Source: an uncultured Collinsella sp.
Lineage (GTDB): Bacteria > Actinomycetota > Coriobacteriia > Coriobacteriales > Coriobacteriaceae
Assembly: GCA_934654835.1 (NCBI GenBank)
Contig: CAKUGY010000010.1
Location: 1 to 64,000 of the forward strand
Direction of reading: 5' to 3'
Length of the DNA: 64,000 nucleotides
Each line of letters opens with the position of its first letter. Positions within the stretch are counted from its first letter, which is position 1. Under the pieces are notes generated by a model, which searched no databases, had not been told where the DNA came from, and saw only the letters and a program-made list of their open reading frames with translations. Both the position numbers and the translations under genes were made by a program. Positions 8,497-16,344 of the stretch are shown piece by piece.

Positions 8497-9273
8497 ATGA
8501 CCAAGTTCAGCCACGTCATCATCCGTCGTCCCGGCAAGTCCCTGAGCAATGGCATCACGAGCGCCCCCGAGCTTGGCCAGCCCATCTATGAGCGCGCGAT
8601 CGAAGAGCACTACGATTACGAGCACGCGCTCGAGCAGTGCGGCGTGGACGTGTCGGTGCTGCCGGCGCTCGAGCAGTATCCCGACAGCTGCTTTGTCGAG
8701 GACCCCGCCGTCATCACTCGCTGCGGCGCCATCATTACCAACCCCGGTGCCGACAGCCGCAACGGCGAGAAGGACGAGATTGAGCCGGTTGTCCGCCGCT
8801 TCTTTGACGACGAGCATGTCAAGCACATCGTCTCCCCGGGTACGCTCGACGGCGGCGACGTCATGATGGTCGGCGATCATTTCTACGTCGGTCGCTCCGC
8901 TCGCACCAACGAAGAGGGCATCCGCCAGTTCTGCGAGATTCTGGAGGGCTGGGGCCTCGAGGGCTCCGAGGTACCGCTGGAGGAGGTCCTGCATCTCAAG
9001 ACCGGCGTCAATTACATCGAGGACAACAACATGCTCGTCTCGGGTGAGTTCATCGATAAGCCCGACTTTGCCCAGTACAACAAGATCGTCGTGCCCGAGG
9101 ACGAGGCCTATGGCGCCAACTGCATCTGGGTCAACGGTACGGTCATCGTTGCCGAGGGCTATCCGACCGTGCTCAAGGCCGTGCAGGATCTGGGCTACAA
9201 GACGCTCGTTGTCGACACCTCCGAGTATCGCAAGGTCGACGGTGGTCTCTCCTGCCTGTCGCTGCGCTTCTAA
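8497..9273 (+). CDS. Dimethylarginine dimethylaminohydrolase / amidinohydrolase
   Basis: A 258-residue member of the guanidino-modifying (pentein) superfamily, close in length and layout to DDAH. DDAH converts asymmetric dimethylarginine to citrulline and dimethylamine. Visible active-site elements are SCFVED (Glu68, Asp69), GGD (Asp121), GRSARTN, LHLKTG (His166) and the C-terminal nucleophile in GGLSCLSLRF (Cys253). A strong AAGGAGG precedes the ATG. It may act on free arginine or another guanidine instead; residue-level specificity cannot be settled here. Confidence 0.82.
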   Translation: MTKFSHVIIRRPGKSLSNGITSAPELGQPIYERAIEEHYDYEHALEQCGVDVSVLPALEQYPDSCFVEDPAVITRCGAIITNPGADSRNGEKDEIEPVVRRFFDDEHVKHIVSPGTLDGGDVMMVGDHFYVGRSARTNEEGIRQFCEILEGWGLEGSEVPLEEVLHLKTGVNYIEDNNMLVSGEFIDKPDFAQYNKIVVPEDEAYGANCIWVNGTVIVAEGYPTVLKAVQDLGYKTLVVDTSEYRKVDGGLSCLSLRF

Positions 9274-9308
9274 CGCGGTAGCTGTAATAGCCTGCTGATC
9301 GCTTGACC

Positions 9309-9349
9309 GATGGCCCGGCACCCGATTCGGGACGTCCGGGCCATCTTTC
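9309..9349 (+). terminator. Hairpin between hydrolase and antiporter genes
   Basis: A 10-bp perfect stem (GATGGCCCGG with CCGGGCCATC) has a 17-nt loop and is followed by TTTC. The short T-run suggests partial termination, so the antiporter may be expressed at a lower level from the same transcript. Confidence 0.5.
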
Positions 9350-9382
9350 GCTCGATCACATGATGAAGGGGGTGCACATACA

Positions 9383-10846
9383 ATGGCCTCTAAAGCTCAA
9401 ACCGACGAGATTATCGACCCCAATGGTCTGGATCTCTTTCGACTGACCATGATGGTCATTACCGCCAGTATTTGCGGCGGTATCTTCTCTCTTGCTGGCG
9501 ATATGGCCTCGGGCGGAGCCAATACCGGCGCAGTTATCGTCTCGTGGGGAATTTGCTTTATCGGCGTCTTTGCGCTGATGATGGTGTTCAACGGATTGTC
9601 TCAGGCTCGTCCCGATCTGACCGGCGGCATCTATGCGTACGCTGCGGCTGGCTTTGGCGATTACATTGGTTTCAACTCCGCTTGGGGCTACTGGATCAGC
9701 GCATGCCTTTCCAACGTGAGCTTTGCACTCTTACTGTTTAGCGCGCTGGGCTATTTTTTCCCTGCGTTTGGTGCGGGCAACAATCTGCTTTCCATTATCT
9801 GCGCTAGCGTGTTTCTGTGGTTTCTTACCGCTCTGGTGCTTCGTGGCGTCAAGGAGGCCGCAGGCATTAACACGATCGTCACGTTGGCGAAACTGGTGCC
9901 GCTGGGACTCTTCGTGCTGAGCATTGTTCTCCTGGGTAAGTTCAACGTCGATATCTTTATGGACAACTTCTGGGGAGAGCCGGCTGGTCCTGGGTTTGGC
10001 GAGCAGGTTGTCTCGACCATGATCGCTCTAGTATGGGTTTTCACGGGTATCGAGGGCGCTGTCGTTATCTCGGGCCGTGCAAAGTACGTGCGCGACGTCG
10101 GGCGCTCGACGGCACTCGGATTTGCGGCGGTGTTCGTCCTGTATCTGATAATCTCGATGCTGTCGCTCGGCATTATGCCGCGCGAGGAGATGGCACAGCT
10201 CGCAACGCCATCCATGGCGGGAATTCTTGAGTGCGCAATCGGTCCGGTTGGTGCCGCCATCGTTAACCTGGGCGTTATCCTTTCGCTGGTCGGCGCACTG
10301 CTGGGCTATGTCATCATTGCGTCCGAGACGCCGTTCGAGGCGGCGCGCCAGGGATCCTTCCCTCTGGCGTTTGCCAAGACGAACAAGCACGACGCCCCGG
10401 TGGTGACGGTCCTCGTGAGCTCCGGCATCACGCAGCTCTTCTTGATTGTTTCGTATGTGGCGGCGAGCACCTACCAGTTCTTCTATAGCTGCGCAGTCAA
10501 TACGATCCTAGTTCCGTACGTGTGCTCGGCAGCCTATTACATGGTGATTGGCTGGAAGAACGAGCATCTGGACGGGCCGCATGCGCCAAGCGTCGGCAAG
10601 GCGCGCTTCTTCGGCACGCTCGGCTTCATCTACACATTGTTCCTGGTGTGGTCGACGGGTCTCCAGGGCGTTATGATCACGACGATCCTTTTTGCTCCGG
10701 CCATTCCCGTTTATATGCTGGGCGAGCGAGGCCGCGGTAAGCCGGTGCTTCCGCACCTGCACGACAAGCTGATCGCAGCGGTGGTTATTGTCGTGGCAAT
10801 CATTTCGCTGTATCTGCACTTTGCCGGCATCGCGCCGATTGTCTAA
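9383..10846 (+). CDS. APC-family basic amino acid antiporter (ArcD/AdiC-like)
   Basis: A 487-residue integral membrane protein with about 12-13 hydrophobic segments. The first helix has the APC signature (MMVITASICGGIFSLAGDMA), matching arginine/ornithine and arginine/agmatine exchangers. With the preceding amidinohydrolase it suggests import of a guanidino compound in exchange for a product such as citrulline or ornithine. AAGGGGGTG lies before the ATG. Confidence 0.85.
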   Translation: MASKAQTDEIIDPNGLDLFRLTMMVITASICGGIFSLAGDMASGGANTGAVIVSWGICFIGVFALMMVFNGLSQARPDLTGGIYAYAAAGFGDYIGFNSAWGYWISACLSNVSFALLLFSALGYFFPAFGAGNNLLSIICASVFLWFLTALVLRGVKEAAGINTIVTLAKLVPLGLFVLSIVLLGKFNVDIFMDNFWGEPAGPGFGEQVVSTMIALVWVFTGIEGAVVISGRAKYVRDVGRSTALGFAAVFVLYLIISMLSLGIMPREEMAQLATPSMAGILECAIGPVGAAIVNLGVILSLVGALLGYVIIASETPFEAARQGSFPLAFAKTNKHDAPVVTVLVSSGITQLFLIVSYVAASTYQFFYSCAVNTILVPYVCSAAYYMVIGWKNEHLDGPHAPSVGKARFFGTLGFIYTLFLVWSTGLQGVMITTILFAPAIPVYMLGERGRGKPVLPHLHDKLIAAVVIVVAIISLYLHFAGIAPIV

Positions 10847-10957
10847 GGCTATGGCGAGTTTCATTGCTTGGTAAGCCGGCGGGCATCGCGTATCGGTGCT
10901 GTTCGGTAATCCATAACTGACGTGGGCCTCAATAACGTGCCTTTGGGAGTGCCCGCC

Positions 10958-10998
10958 AAGCCCGCGCAGGTGACTACGGTTACCTGCGCGGGCTTTTG
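10958..10998 (+). terminator. Terminator after the antiporter gene
   Basis: A 14-bp perfect stem (AAGCCCGCGCAGGT with its complement) has a 10-nt loop, and its 3' arm runs into CTTTTGC. Located 110 nt past the antiporter stop. Confidence 0.75.
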
Positions 10999-11133
10999 CT
11001 GCTGCGGCGAATTGCTGCCGGCAGCTGGGGACGTTCCTATTGTGCCGGCAGCCTGGGGCACTCCTTAGTTGTTTTGCATGCGACGAAGGAAAACGAATCA
11101 TTTTGTCGAGGGAGGCGGGCGGCTGTTTCGGTC

Positions 11134-11189
11134 CTCGGGGAAACCACGTCCCGTTTCGGGCGCAGATTCCGGGACGCAGTTTCCCCGAG
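11134..11189. repeat. 20-bp-arm palindrome in the gap before feoAB
   Basis: The arms CTCGGGGAAAC-CA-CGTCCCG and CGGGACG-CA-GTTTCCCCGAG are complementary except for one central CA/CA mismatch, with a 16-nt loop. The gap from 10.85 to 11.42 kb has no credible gene. Besides this hairpin it holds two tandem copies of TGCCGGCAGC followed by TGGGG near 11.03-11.06 kb, and the feo promoter. Confidence 0.55.
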
Positions 11190-11303
11190 AGACCCCATCG
11201 GAAAATCGGGGACCGGAATTCGCCTGAGTAGTGGGATGCGGTTTCCGCAGCAGGCCCGTCTGGGAAGCAATGGCCCGGAATCCCCATTGCAGCAATCTGT
11301 CAA

Positions 11304-11333
11304 TTGAACATCGTTGCATGTTCGCGCTATCAT
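11304..11333 (+). promoter_or_regulatory. Sigma-70-type promoter of feoAB
   Basis: TTGAAC and TATCAT are separated by 18 nt, a good match to the housekeeping consensus. They lie about 90 nt upstream of the chosen feoAB start. Confidence 0.6.
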
Positions 11334-11346
11334 GCATGGTTAAATT

Positions 11347-11371
11347 GGTTAGCCATGGCAAACGGTTAGCC
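11347..11371 (+). promoter_or_regulatory. Two GGTTAGCC repeats, candidate DtxR/IdeR-type iron operator
   Basis: GGTTAGCC occurs twice, 17 nt apart, just downstream of the -10 element. It resembles the half-site of DtxR/IdeR boxes (TTAGGTTAG). The position over the expected transcription start of an iron importer suits repression by an iron-sensing regulator. The match is partial. Confidence 0.4.
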
Positions 11372-11422
11372 ATGGTGAACATAAATGCAACGCCCTGTGG
11401 GCGCCGGGGGAGGAACGCGGAC

Positions 11423-13783
11423 GTGAGGCTCGATACGCTCGAGATCGGAAAAGACGCCGTTGTCGCATCGGTGACATCGGATGACCAGGCACTCCGACAA
11501 CATATATTGGACATGGGCCTAACGCCGGGCACCGAAGTCACCATGATGAAGTACGCTCCCATGGGCGACCCGCTCGAGATTCGACTGCGCGGCTACGAGT
11601 TGACGTTGCGCAAGGACGATGCCGCCCGCATTGAGCTCGTGGATGTCCACGACACCGATACCGGCCCGCGCGTTAACGCCGCAATCGGCACGACGGAACA
11701 CCCGGCACTGGGCGAGGGCACGTATTCGCCCCGCGCGGCCAAGACGGCTGTGCCCGAGGGCGCGCCGCTGCATTTCGCCCTCGCCGGCAACCAAAACTGC
11801 GGCAAGACCACGCTGTTCAACCAGCTGACGGGCTCCAACCAGCATGTCGGCAATTTTCCCGGTGTGACGGTTGACCGCAAGGACGGCGCCATTCGCAACC
11901 ATCCCGAGGCGAGCGTCACCGACCTTCCCGGCATCTACTCGCTGTCGCCGTACACGGGTGAAGAGATCGTCAGCCGCCAATTCATCCTTGATGAGAACCC
12001 CGATGCGATTATCGACATCATCGATGCCACCAACATCGAGCGCAATTTGTATCTGACGCTGCAGCTCATGGAGCTCGATCGCCCCATGGTTATCGCGCTC
12101 AACATGATGGACGAGGTAACGGCCAACGGCGGCGCCGTGGACGTCAATCTGCTCGAGAGCCTTCTGGGCGTGCCGGTCGTTCCCATTAGCGCCGCCCGCA
12201 ACGAGGGTATCGGCGAGCTCGTGGAGCATGCCCTGCACGTGGCACGATTCCGCGAGCGCCCCGGTCGCTTGGACTTTTGCGCGCCCGACGGCCCGGACGG
12301 CGGCGCGCTGCACCGCTGCATCCACGGCATCGCCAACCTGATCGAGGACCACGCCGCAGCGGCTCACATCCCGGTGCGTTTTGCAGCGACCAAGCTGGTC
12401 GAGGGCGATGAGCTGGTGACCGAGGCGCTTCACCTGGACGGCAACGAGCTCGATGCCATCGAGCACATCATCACCCAGATGGAGGGCGAGGCCGGCACCG
12501 ACCGCCTGTCCGCGCTGGCTGACATGCGCTTTAGCTTTATCGGCGACGTATGCGGGCGCTGCGTCGTCAAGCCGCACGAGAGTCGCGAACACGTGCGCTC
12601 TGTCAAAATCGACCGCATCCTGACGGGTCGTTACACGGCAATTCCAGCGTTTCTGGTGATCATGGGCCTTGTTTTTTGGCTGACGTTTGGCGTGATCGGC
12701 GCGGCGCTGCAGGGCCTCATGGAGGAGGGCATCACCGCGATCATTGCTTCGGTCGACGCAGGCCTCAAGGCCTTTGGCACCAACGATGTGGTGCGTTCTC
12801 TCGCCGTCGACGGTGTGCTCACGGGCGTGGGCAGTGTGCTGACCTTTCTGCCGATCATCGTCGTGCTCTTCTTGTTCCTCTCCATTCTGGAAGACTCGGG
12901 CTACATGGCGCGCGTGGCCTTTGTTATGGATAAGGTGTTGCGTCGCTTTGGCCTGTCTGGCCGAAGCTTTGTGCCGATGCTCGTTGGCTTTGGCTGCACC
13001 GTGCCTGCCATCATGTCGACGCGCACCCTGCCGTCCGAGCACGACCGCAAGATGACCGTCATGCTCACGCCGTTTATGAGCTGTTCGGCCAAGCTGCCGG
13101 TCTATGGCCTGCTGTGCGGAGCATTCTTCCCCAAGGCGACGGTCCCCGCCATGGTCTCGCTCTATTTGATCGGTATCGTGGTCGGCTGCATTGCCGCCCT
13201 GGTGCTCAACCGCACGGCATTTAAGGGCGATCCCGTGCCGTTTATCATGGAGCTTCCCAACTATCGCCTGCCGAGTGTCAAAACGACGGTGATGCTGGCC
13301 TGGGATAAGGCCAAGGACTTCATCACCAAGGCCTTTACCATTATCTTTGCTGCCACCGTGGTCATCTGGTTCCTCCAGACGTTCGACATTCGCTTTAACG
13401 TGGTCGCCGATCAGTCGCAAAGCCTACTGGCGGGCCTTGGCAGCATCATCGCACCGGTGTTGGCACCGCTCGGCTTTGGCGACTGGCGCGCCTCGACGGC
13501 CCTCGTCACGGGGCTTATCGCCAAGGAGAGCGTTATCTCGACGCTCACGGTGCTTTTGGGTGCTACCTCGCCGGCGGCGCTGTCGACCATGTTCTCGCCG
13601 TTTACTGCTTTCGTGTTCCTGGTCTTTACGCTGCTGTATCCGCCGTGCGTGGCGGCGATCGGTGCCGTTAAGAGTGAGCTGGGCGGACGCTACGCCGTGG
13701 CGGTGTTCGCGTTCCAGGTGGCGGTCGCCTGGATTGTGGCGTTTGTTGTGCATTCGGCGGGCATATTGCTGGGGTTGGCTTAG
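11423..13783 (+). CDS. feoB: Fused FeoA-FeoB ferrous iron transporter
   Basis: About 786 aa. The N-terminal 75 residues are a FeoA SH3-like domain (LGKDAVV-type strand, then LDMGLTPGTEVTMMKYAPMGDP). A G-protein domain follows: G1 GNQNCGKTT, G2 HVGNFPGVTV, G3 DLPGIYSL, G4 NMMD. The C-terminal FeoB membrane core contains the Gate motifs MARVAFVMDK and GCTVPAIMSTR and about eight helices. The frame stays open to 11231. I chose the GTG because GGGGAGG lies 9 nt upstream and FeoA proteins start at this point. Fe(II) uptake is the family role. Confidence 0.9.
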   Translation: MRLDTLEIGKDAVVASVTSDDQALRQHILDMGLTPGTEVTMMKYAPMGDPLEIRLRGYELTLRKDDAARIELVDVHDTDTGPRVNAAIGTTEHPALGEGTYSPRAAKTAVPEGAPLHFALAGNQNCGKTTLFNQLTGSNQHVGNFPGVTVDRKDGAIRNHPEASVTDLPGIYSLSPYTGEEIVSRQFILDENPDAIIDIIDATNIERNLYLTLQLMELDRPMVIALNMMDEVTANGGAVDVNLLESLLGVPVVPISAARNEGIGELVEHALHVARFRERPGRLDFCAPDGPDGGALHRCIHGIANLIEDHAAAAHIPVRFAATKLVEGDELVTEALHLDGNELDAIEHIITQMEGEAGTDRLSALADMRFSFIGDVCGRCVVKPHESREHVRSVKIDRILTGRYTAIPAFLVIMGLVFWLTFGVIGAALQGLMEEGITAIIASVDAGLKAFGTNDVVRSLAVDGVLTGVGSVLTFLPIIVVLFLFLSILEDSGYMARVAFVMDKVLRRFGLSGRSFVPMLVGFGCTVPAIMSTRTLPSEHDRKMTVMLTPFMSCSAKLPVYGLLCGAFFPKATVPAMVSLYLIGIVVGCIAALVLNRTAFKGDPVPFIMELPNYRLPSVKTTVMLAWDKAKDFITKAFTIIFAATVVIWFLQTFDIRFNVVADQSQSLLAGLGSIIAPVLAPLGFGDWRASTALVTGLIAKESVISTLTVLLGATSPAALSTMFSPFTAFVFLVFTLLYPPCVAAIGAVKSELGGRYAVAVFAFQVAVAWIVAFVVHSAGILLGLA

Positions 13784-13823
13784 CTATTTATTGACGGCGC
13801 AACCCCTGTGTATTGAGTTGATT

Positions 13824-13862
13824 GCGGTCCCGCATCTGTTGCTGACGGATGCGGGACCGTTG
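13824..13862 (+). terminator. Terminator of feoAB
   Basis: A 13-bp perfect stem (GCGGTCCCGCATC with its complement) has an 11-nt loop and ends in TTGC. It lies 40 nt past the feoAB stop, directly before the MFS gene. Confidence 0.65.
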
Positions 13863-13904
13863 CTATATAATCGCCTCCGCTCAAAATGATTGGAGACGTT
13901 ATAT

Positions 13905-15101
13905 ATGAGTCAGGCAAGGCAAGACGGCATCACGCTTAAGCAGTGGCTCCCGCTTATCGGGCTCGCCTGTTGCGCGTTCGTATTCAACACGTCGGAGTTC
14001 ATGCCCATCGGCCTTCTGACTGATATCGCCGTGTCGTTCTCGCTCACCGAGGCCCAGGCCGGCATCATGATCTCGGTCTACGCCTGGGGCGTCATGCTAC
14101 TGTCGTTGCCGCTTATGGTGTTTGCCTCGCGCTTTGAGTTCAAGCGTATGCTGCTCGGCGTGCTCGCCGTGTTCTCGCTGGGCCAGTTCCTGTCCGCCGT
14201 GGCGCCCACCTATCCTATTTTGGTTTGCGCGCGTCTGGTGGTCGCCTGCGCGCATGCCGTGTTCTGGTCGGTCGCCTCGATTATGGCCTCGCGCCTGGTC
14301 GACAGTCGCCACGGGGCGTTCGCCATTAGCATGATCGCCACGGGCTCGTCCATCGCGCAGATCTTTGGCCTGCCGATCGGCCGAGCCATCGGGCTGGCCG
14401 TGGGCTGGCGCATGACATTCGCCGTGGTCGGGGCCCTCTCGGCTGTCGCGGTCGTCTACCAGGCCGCGGTGTTCCCGGCCATGCCGGTGGGCGAGCGCTT
14501 TACGCTCAAACAGCTTCCCGAGCTGCTCAAGAGCCCGTTCCTCATCGCGCTTTATGCGGTCACGGTGTTCATGGCAACCGGCTATTATGCGGGTTACAGC
14601 TATATCGAGCCGTTCCTGGCACAGGTCGCGCACGTCGATGCGGGCGCCATCACCATGACACTGACGGCGTTTGGCTGCTCTGGTCTGCTCGGAAGCTGGC
14701 TGTTTGGCCGCCTGTTCGATGGACATCGCTTTCCGTTCTTGGCTATCACGCTCTCCGGCGTGCCTGTGGCCCTGCTGCTCATGGGTCCGGTTGCACCGTC
14801 GCTCGTCGCCGTTCTCGCTGTTTGCGCGCTATGGGGCTGCTGCTCCACGGCCTTTAACGTGGCGTTTCAGGCCGAGCTCATCAAGTACACGCCGGCGGAT
14901 TCGTCGGCGGTTGCCATGTCGATTTTCTCGGGCCTGTTCAATCTGGGTATCGGCACGGGCACCGCAATCGGTGGCGCCGTGGTTTCGGGTCCCGGTATCT
15001 CCTGGATTGGCTTCGTGGGCGGGGCGATTACCGTCGTGGGCGTCATCCTCGCCATCACCGTACTGTTCCCAGCCATACGCCGCGCCAAACCCGTCGCCTA
15101 A
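13905..15101 (+). CDS. MFS exporter, SotB/YdeA-like
   Basis: A 398-residue, 12-helix major facilitator protein. The first helix and loop (LACCAFVFNTSEFMPIGLLTDIA) match the sugar-efflux/arabinose-exporter SotB group and AraJ-like drug exporters. Motif A-like LPLMVFASRFEFKRML follows. I preferred the ATG with TGGAGA upstream over a TTG five codons earlier. The last 19 codons lie inside the 170-bp direct repeat that bounds the downstream island. Confidence 0.85.
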   Translation: MSQARQDGITLKQWLPLIGLACCAFVFNTSEFMPIGLLTDIAVSFSLTEAQAGIMISVYAWGVMLLSLPLMVFASRFEFKRMLLGVLAVFSLGQFLSAVAPTYPILVCARLVVACAHAVFWSVASIMASRLVDSRHGAFAISMIATGSSIAQIFGLPIGRAIGLAVGWRMTFAVVGALSAVAVVYQAAVFPAMPVGERFTLKQLPELLKSPFLIALYAVTVFMATGYYAGYSYIEPFLAQVAHVDAGAITMTLTAFGCSGLLGSWLFGRLFDGHRFPFLAITLSGVPVALLLMGPVAPSLVAVLAVCALWGCCSTAFNVAFQAELIKYTPADSSAVAMSIFSGLFNLGIGTGTAIGGAVVSGPGISWIGFVGGAITVVGVILAITVLFPAIRRAKPVA

Positions 15102-15214
15102 TCACGTCCCCTCATCAGTTGCGGTGGAATAGTTCCTGTTTAAGGCCTCTGAAGGCCCAAGCAGGAATTATTTCACCGCAACTTATTTTGGGGGAGAGGA
15201 TACAAGCCGGGCAT
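15045..15214 (+). repeat. Left 170-bp direct repeat bounding the accessory island
   Basis: It matches positions 22549-22718 over the same 170-bp length, with about 11 mismatches by eye (roughly 93 percent). It contains the last 57 bp of the MFS gene, a 67-bp palindrome and about 30 bp of tail. It marks the left junction of the 7.3-kb insert. Confidence 0.9.
15117..15183. repeat. 67-bp palindromic repeat, copy A
   Basis: The arms begin AGTTGCGGTGGAATAG and end CACCGCAACT, around the loop core AAGGCCTCTGAAGGCCC. It lies right after the MFS stop, so it may act as its terminator. The same outer arms recur at 22621-22687 and 63327-63393, each copy exactly 67 bp. Confidence 0.85.
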
Positions 15215-15222
15215 GCGTATAA

Positions 15223-15269
15223 CAAAACTGAGGCCGCCCCGACGTTGCATTGGGACGACCTCAGTTTTT
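15223..15269. terminator. Bidirectional terminator of the island operon
   Basis: AAAACTGAGG and CCTCAGTTTTT arms, with further pairing of CCGCCCC with GGGACGA, flank a roughly 13-nt loop. Both strands show a T-run. It lies 25 nt past the minus-strand immunity-gene stop. Confidence 0.7.
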
Positions 15270-15293
15270 GTTTTCCGGTTGCTTGTGGCTGGC

Positions 15294-15662
15294 CTAGAGC
15301 TCGTCTTGGGGGACGACGGCCGTAAGTTTTTCGTTTTCAAATACCGCAGCAAGCCCATGTTCGGGGTCAAAGCGGTAGTTGCACATGAGCGCCGCTTTGC
15401 GAGCATCGTCGCTTCGAAGTGCCACAATGCTGGTCGGAATAACGTATCTAAAAATGTTTGTAATGGGATTCTCGATCTGATCGCCGTCTCTTTCGAGGCA
15501 ATAATCTTCGATCGCTTCCTTGCTGTCCTCAACGGTATCCCAGCTTGCAAGCAGGGCGTCCTTTGCTTCCTTTTGAATCTCGAGGACGTCTTGGTCCGAG
15601 TCGCACTCGTAATAGACGGGGAGCGAGAAATCCCTGCCCCACAGATTCATGCCGTTAGTCAT
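15294..15662 (-). CDS. Probable immunity protein of the HNH toxin (DUF6985-like)
   Basis: A small acidic cytosolic protein of about 122 residues with no signal or membrane segment. The closing block FDPEHGLAAVFENEKLTAVVPQDEL resembles a motif I recall from DUF6985-type immunity-associated domains; this is recalled, not searched. Its start overlaps the toxin stop (ATGACTAA), the coupling typical of toxin/immunity pairs. A TTG four codons upstream and an ATG four codons downstream (15650) are alternative starts. It is the last gene of the island operon. The role is inferred mainly from position. Confidence 0.6.
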   Translation of the reverse strand: MTNGMNLWGRDFSLPVYYECDSDQDVLEIQKEAKDALLASWDTVEDSKEAIEDYCLERDGDQIENPITNIFRYVIPTSIVALRSDDARKAALMCNYRFDPEHGLAAVFENEKLTAVVPQDEL

Positions 15663-16344
15663 CGAAGCCGCCAATCTGATTCAGAATGTTTTTGATTTCG
15701 CTTACGCCGCCGAGATGGCTGCACGCCTTGTGAACTTCGGTCGGAACAAGAGAGCACGTCTTCATATCATTGTGCTCATGCCAGGTGTACTCATTTGCCT
15801 CGCGCCATTTCTTGACATCCCGGTGCGTCCAATCATCTTTGCAATCGCGTTGCTCAAGGTTCCAAGCTTTTGCGCATTCAATGTCTGCCTTTTCATAGTT
15901 GCCGATAATGCGCTCGCCGTTCTCGCCCATCTGCGAAAGCCTATGCTGGCTCATGCCTTGTATGGTTACTTTCGCTTCAGAGATAGGGTTGAAGTCAGGA
16001 ATTCCATCCTTGTAATTGATACCCTCAAGACCTTTGTTTCGAAGAATCTCGCGAACCCTATCGACTGTGGGAATAAACATCGATTCCCCTCGGTCACCCG
16101 ACCATTTTCCGTTTGGATTCTCGATGCTCGGTGTACGGTCCAGCCTCTCCTTATAGCCCGAAGGATAATCGCACGATTCCACCGAGGGTCTAATCAATTT
16201 GTCGGGATCGATGGATTCGCTACGGCTGGCATTTTTAACCTCTGCCTTGGCTTCCTTTGATTCGGGGCCAATGAGTTTATCGGGATTGAACCCAAGTTTA
16301 TCGCCTAGCTCGGCCACGCCGTCTTTTATTTGCTTGAACTCCAT
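15655..16344 (-). CDS. HNH/Endo VII-fold nuclease toxin
   Basis: A 229-residue protein. The C-terminus has the WHH-type HNH signature: TWHEHND (Trp188, His189, His191), LVP (199-201), VH (His205) and SHLGG (His210). This is the pattern of colicin-DNase-like polymorphic-toxin domains. The N-terminal 50 residues contain a repeated PDKLIGP/PDKLIRP motif, and the middle is poorly conserved. There is no signal peptide, WXG or LXG delivery domain. Its ATG overlaps the ATPase stop (TAATG), so it is coupled to that gene. DNA or tRNA cleavage is expected from the family; the target is not shown. Confidence 0.75.
   Translation of the reverse strand: MEFKQIKDGVAELGDKLGFNPDKLIGPESKEAKAEVKNASRSESIDPDKLIRPSVESCDYPSGYKERLDRTPSIENPNGKWSGDRGESMFIPTVDRVREILRNKGLEGINYKDGIPDFNPISEAKVTIQGMSQHRLSQMGENGERIIGNYEKADIECAKAWNLEQRDCKDDWTHRDVKKWREANEYTWHEHNDMKTCSLVPTEVHKACSHLGGVSEIKNILNQIGGFDD

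Noticed and set aside
11231..11422. N-terminal extension of the FeoA-FeoB frame
   Set aside because: It would cover the promoter and GGTTAGCC sites, lacks a ribosome-binding site and adds residues not found in FeoA.
11519..13420. A 633-codon minus-strand frame opposite feoAB
   Set aside because: Overlaps the complete FeoA-FeoB fusion; composition typical of an antisense frame (His/Arg/Asp-rich).
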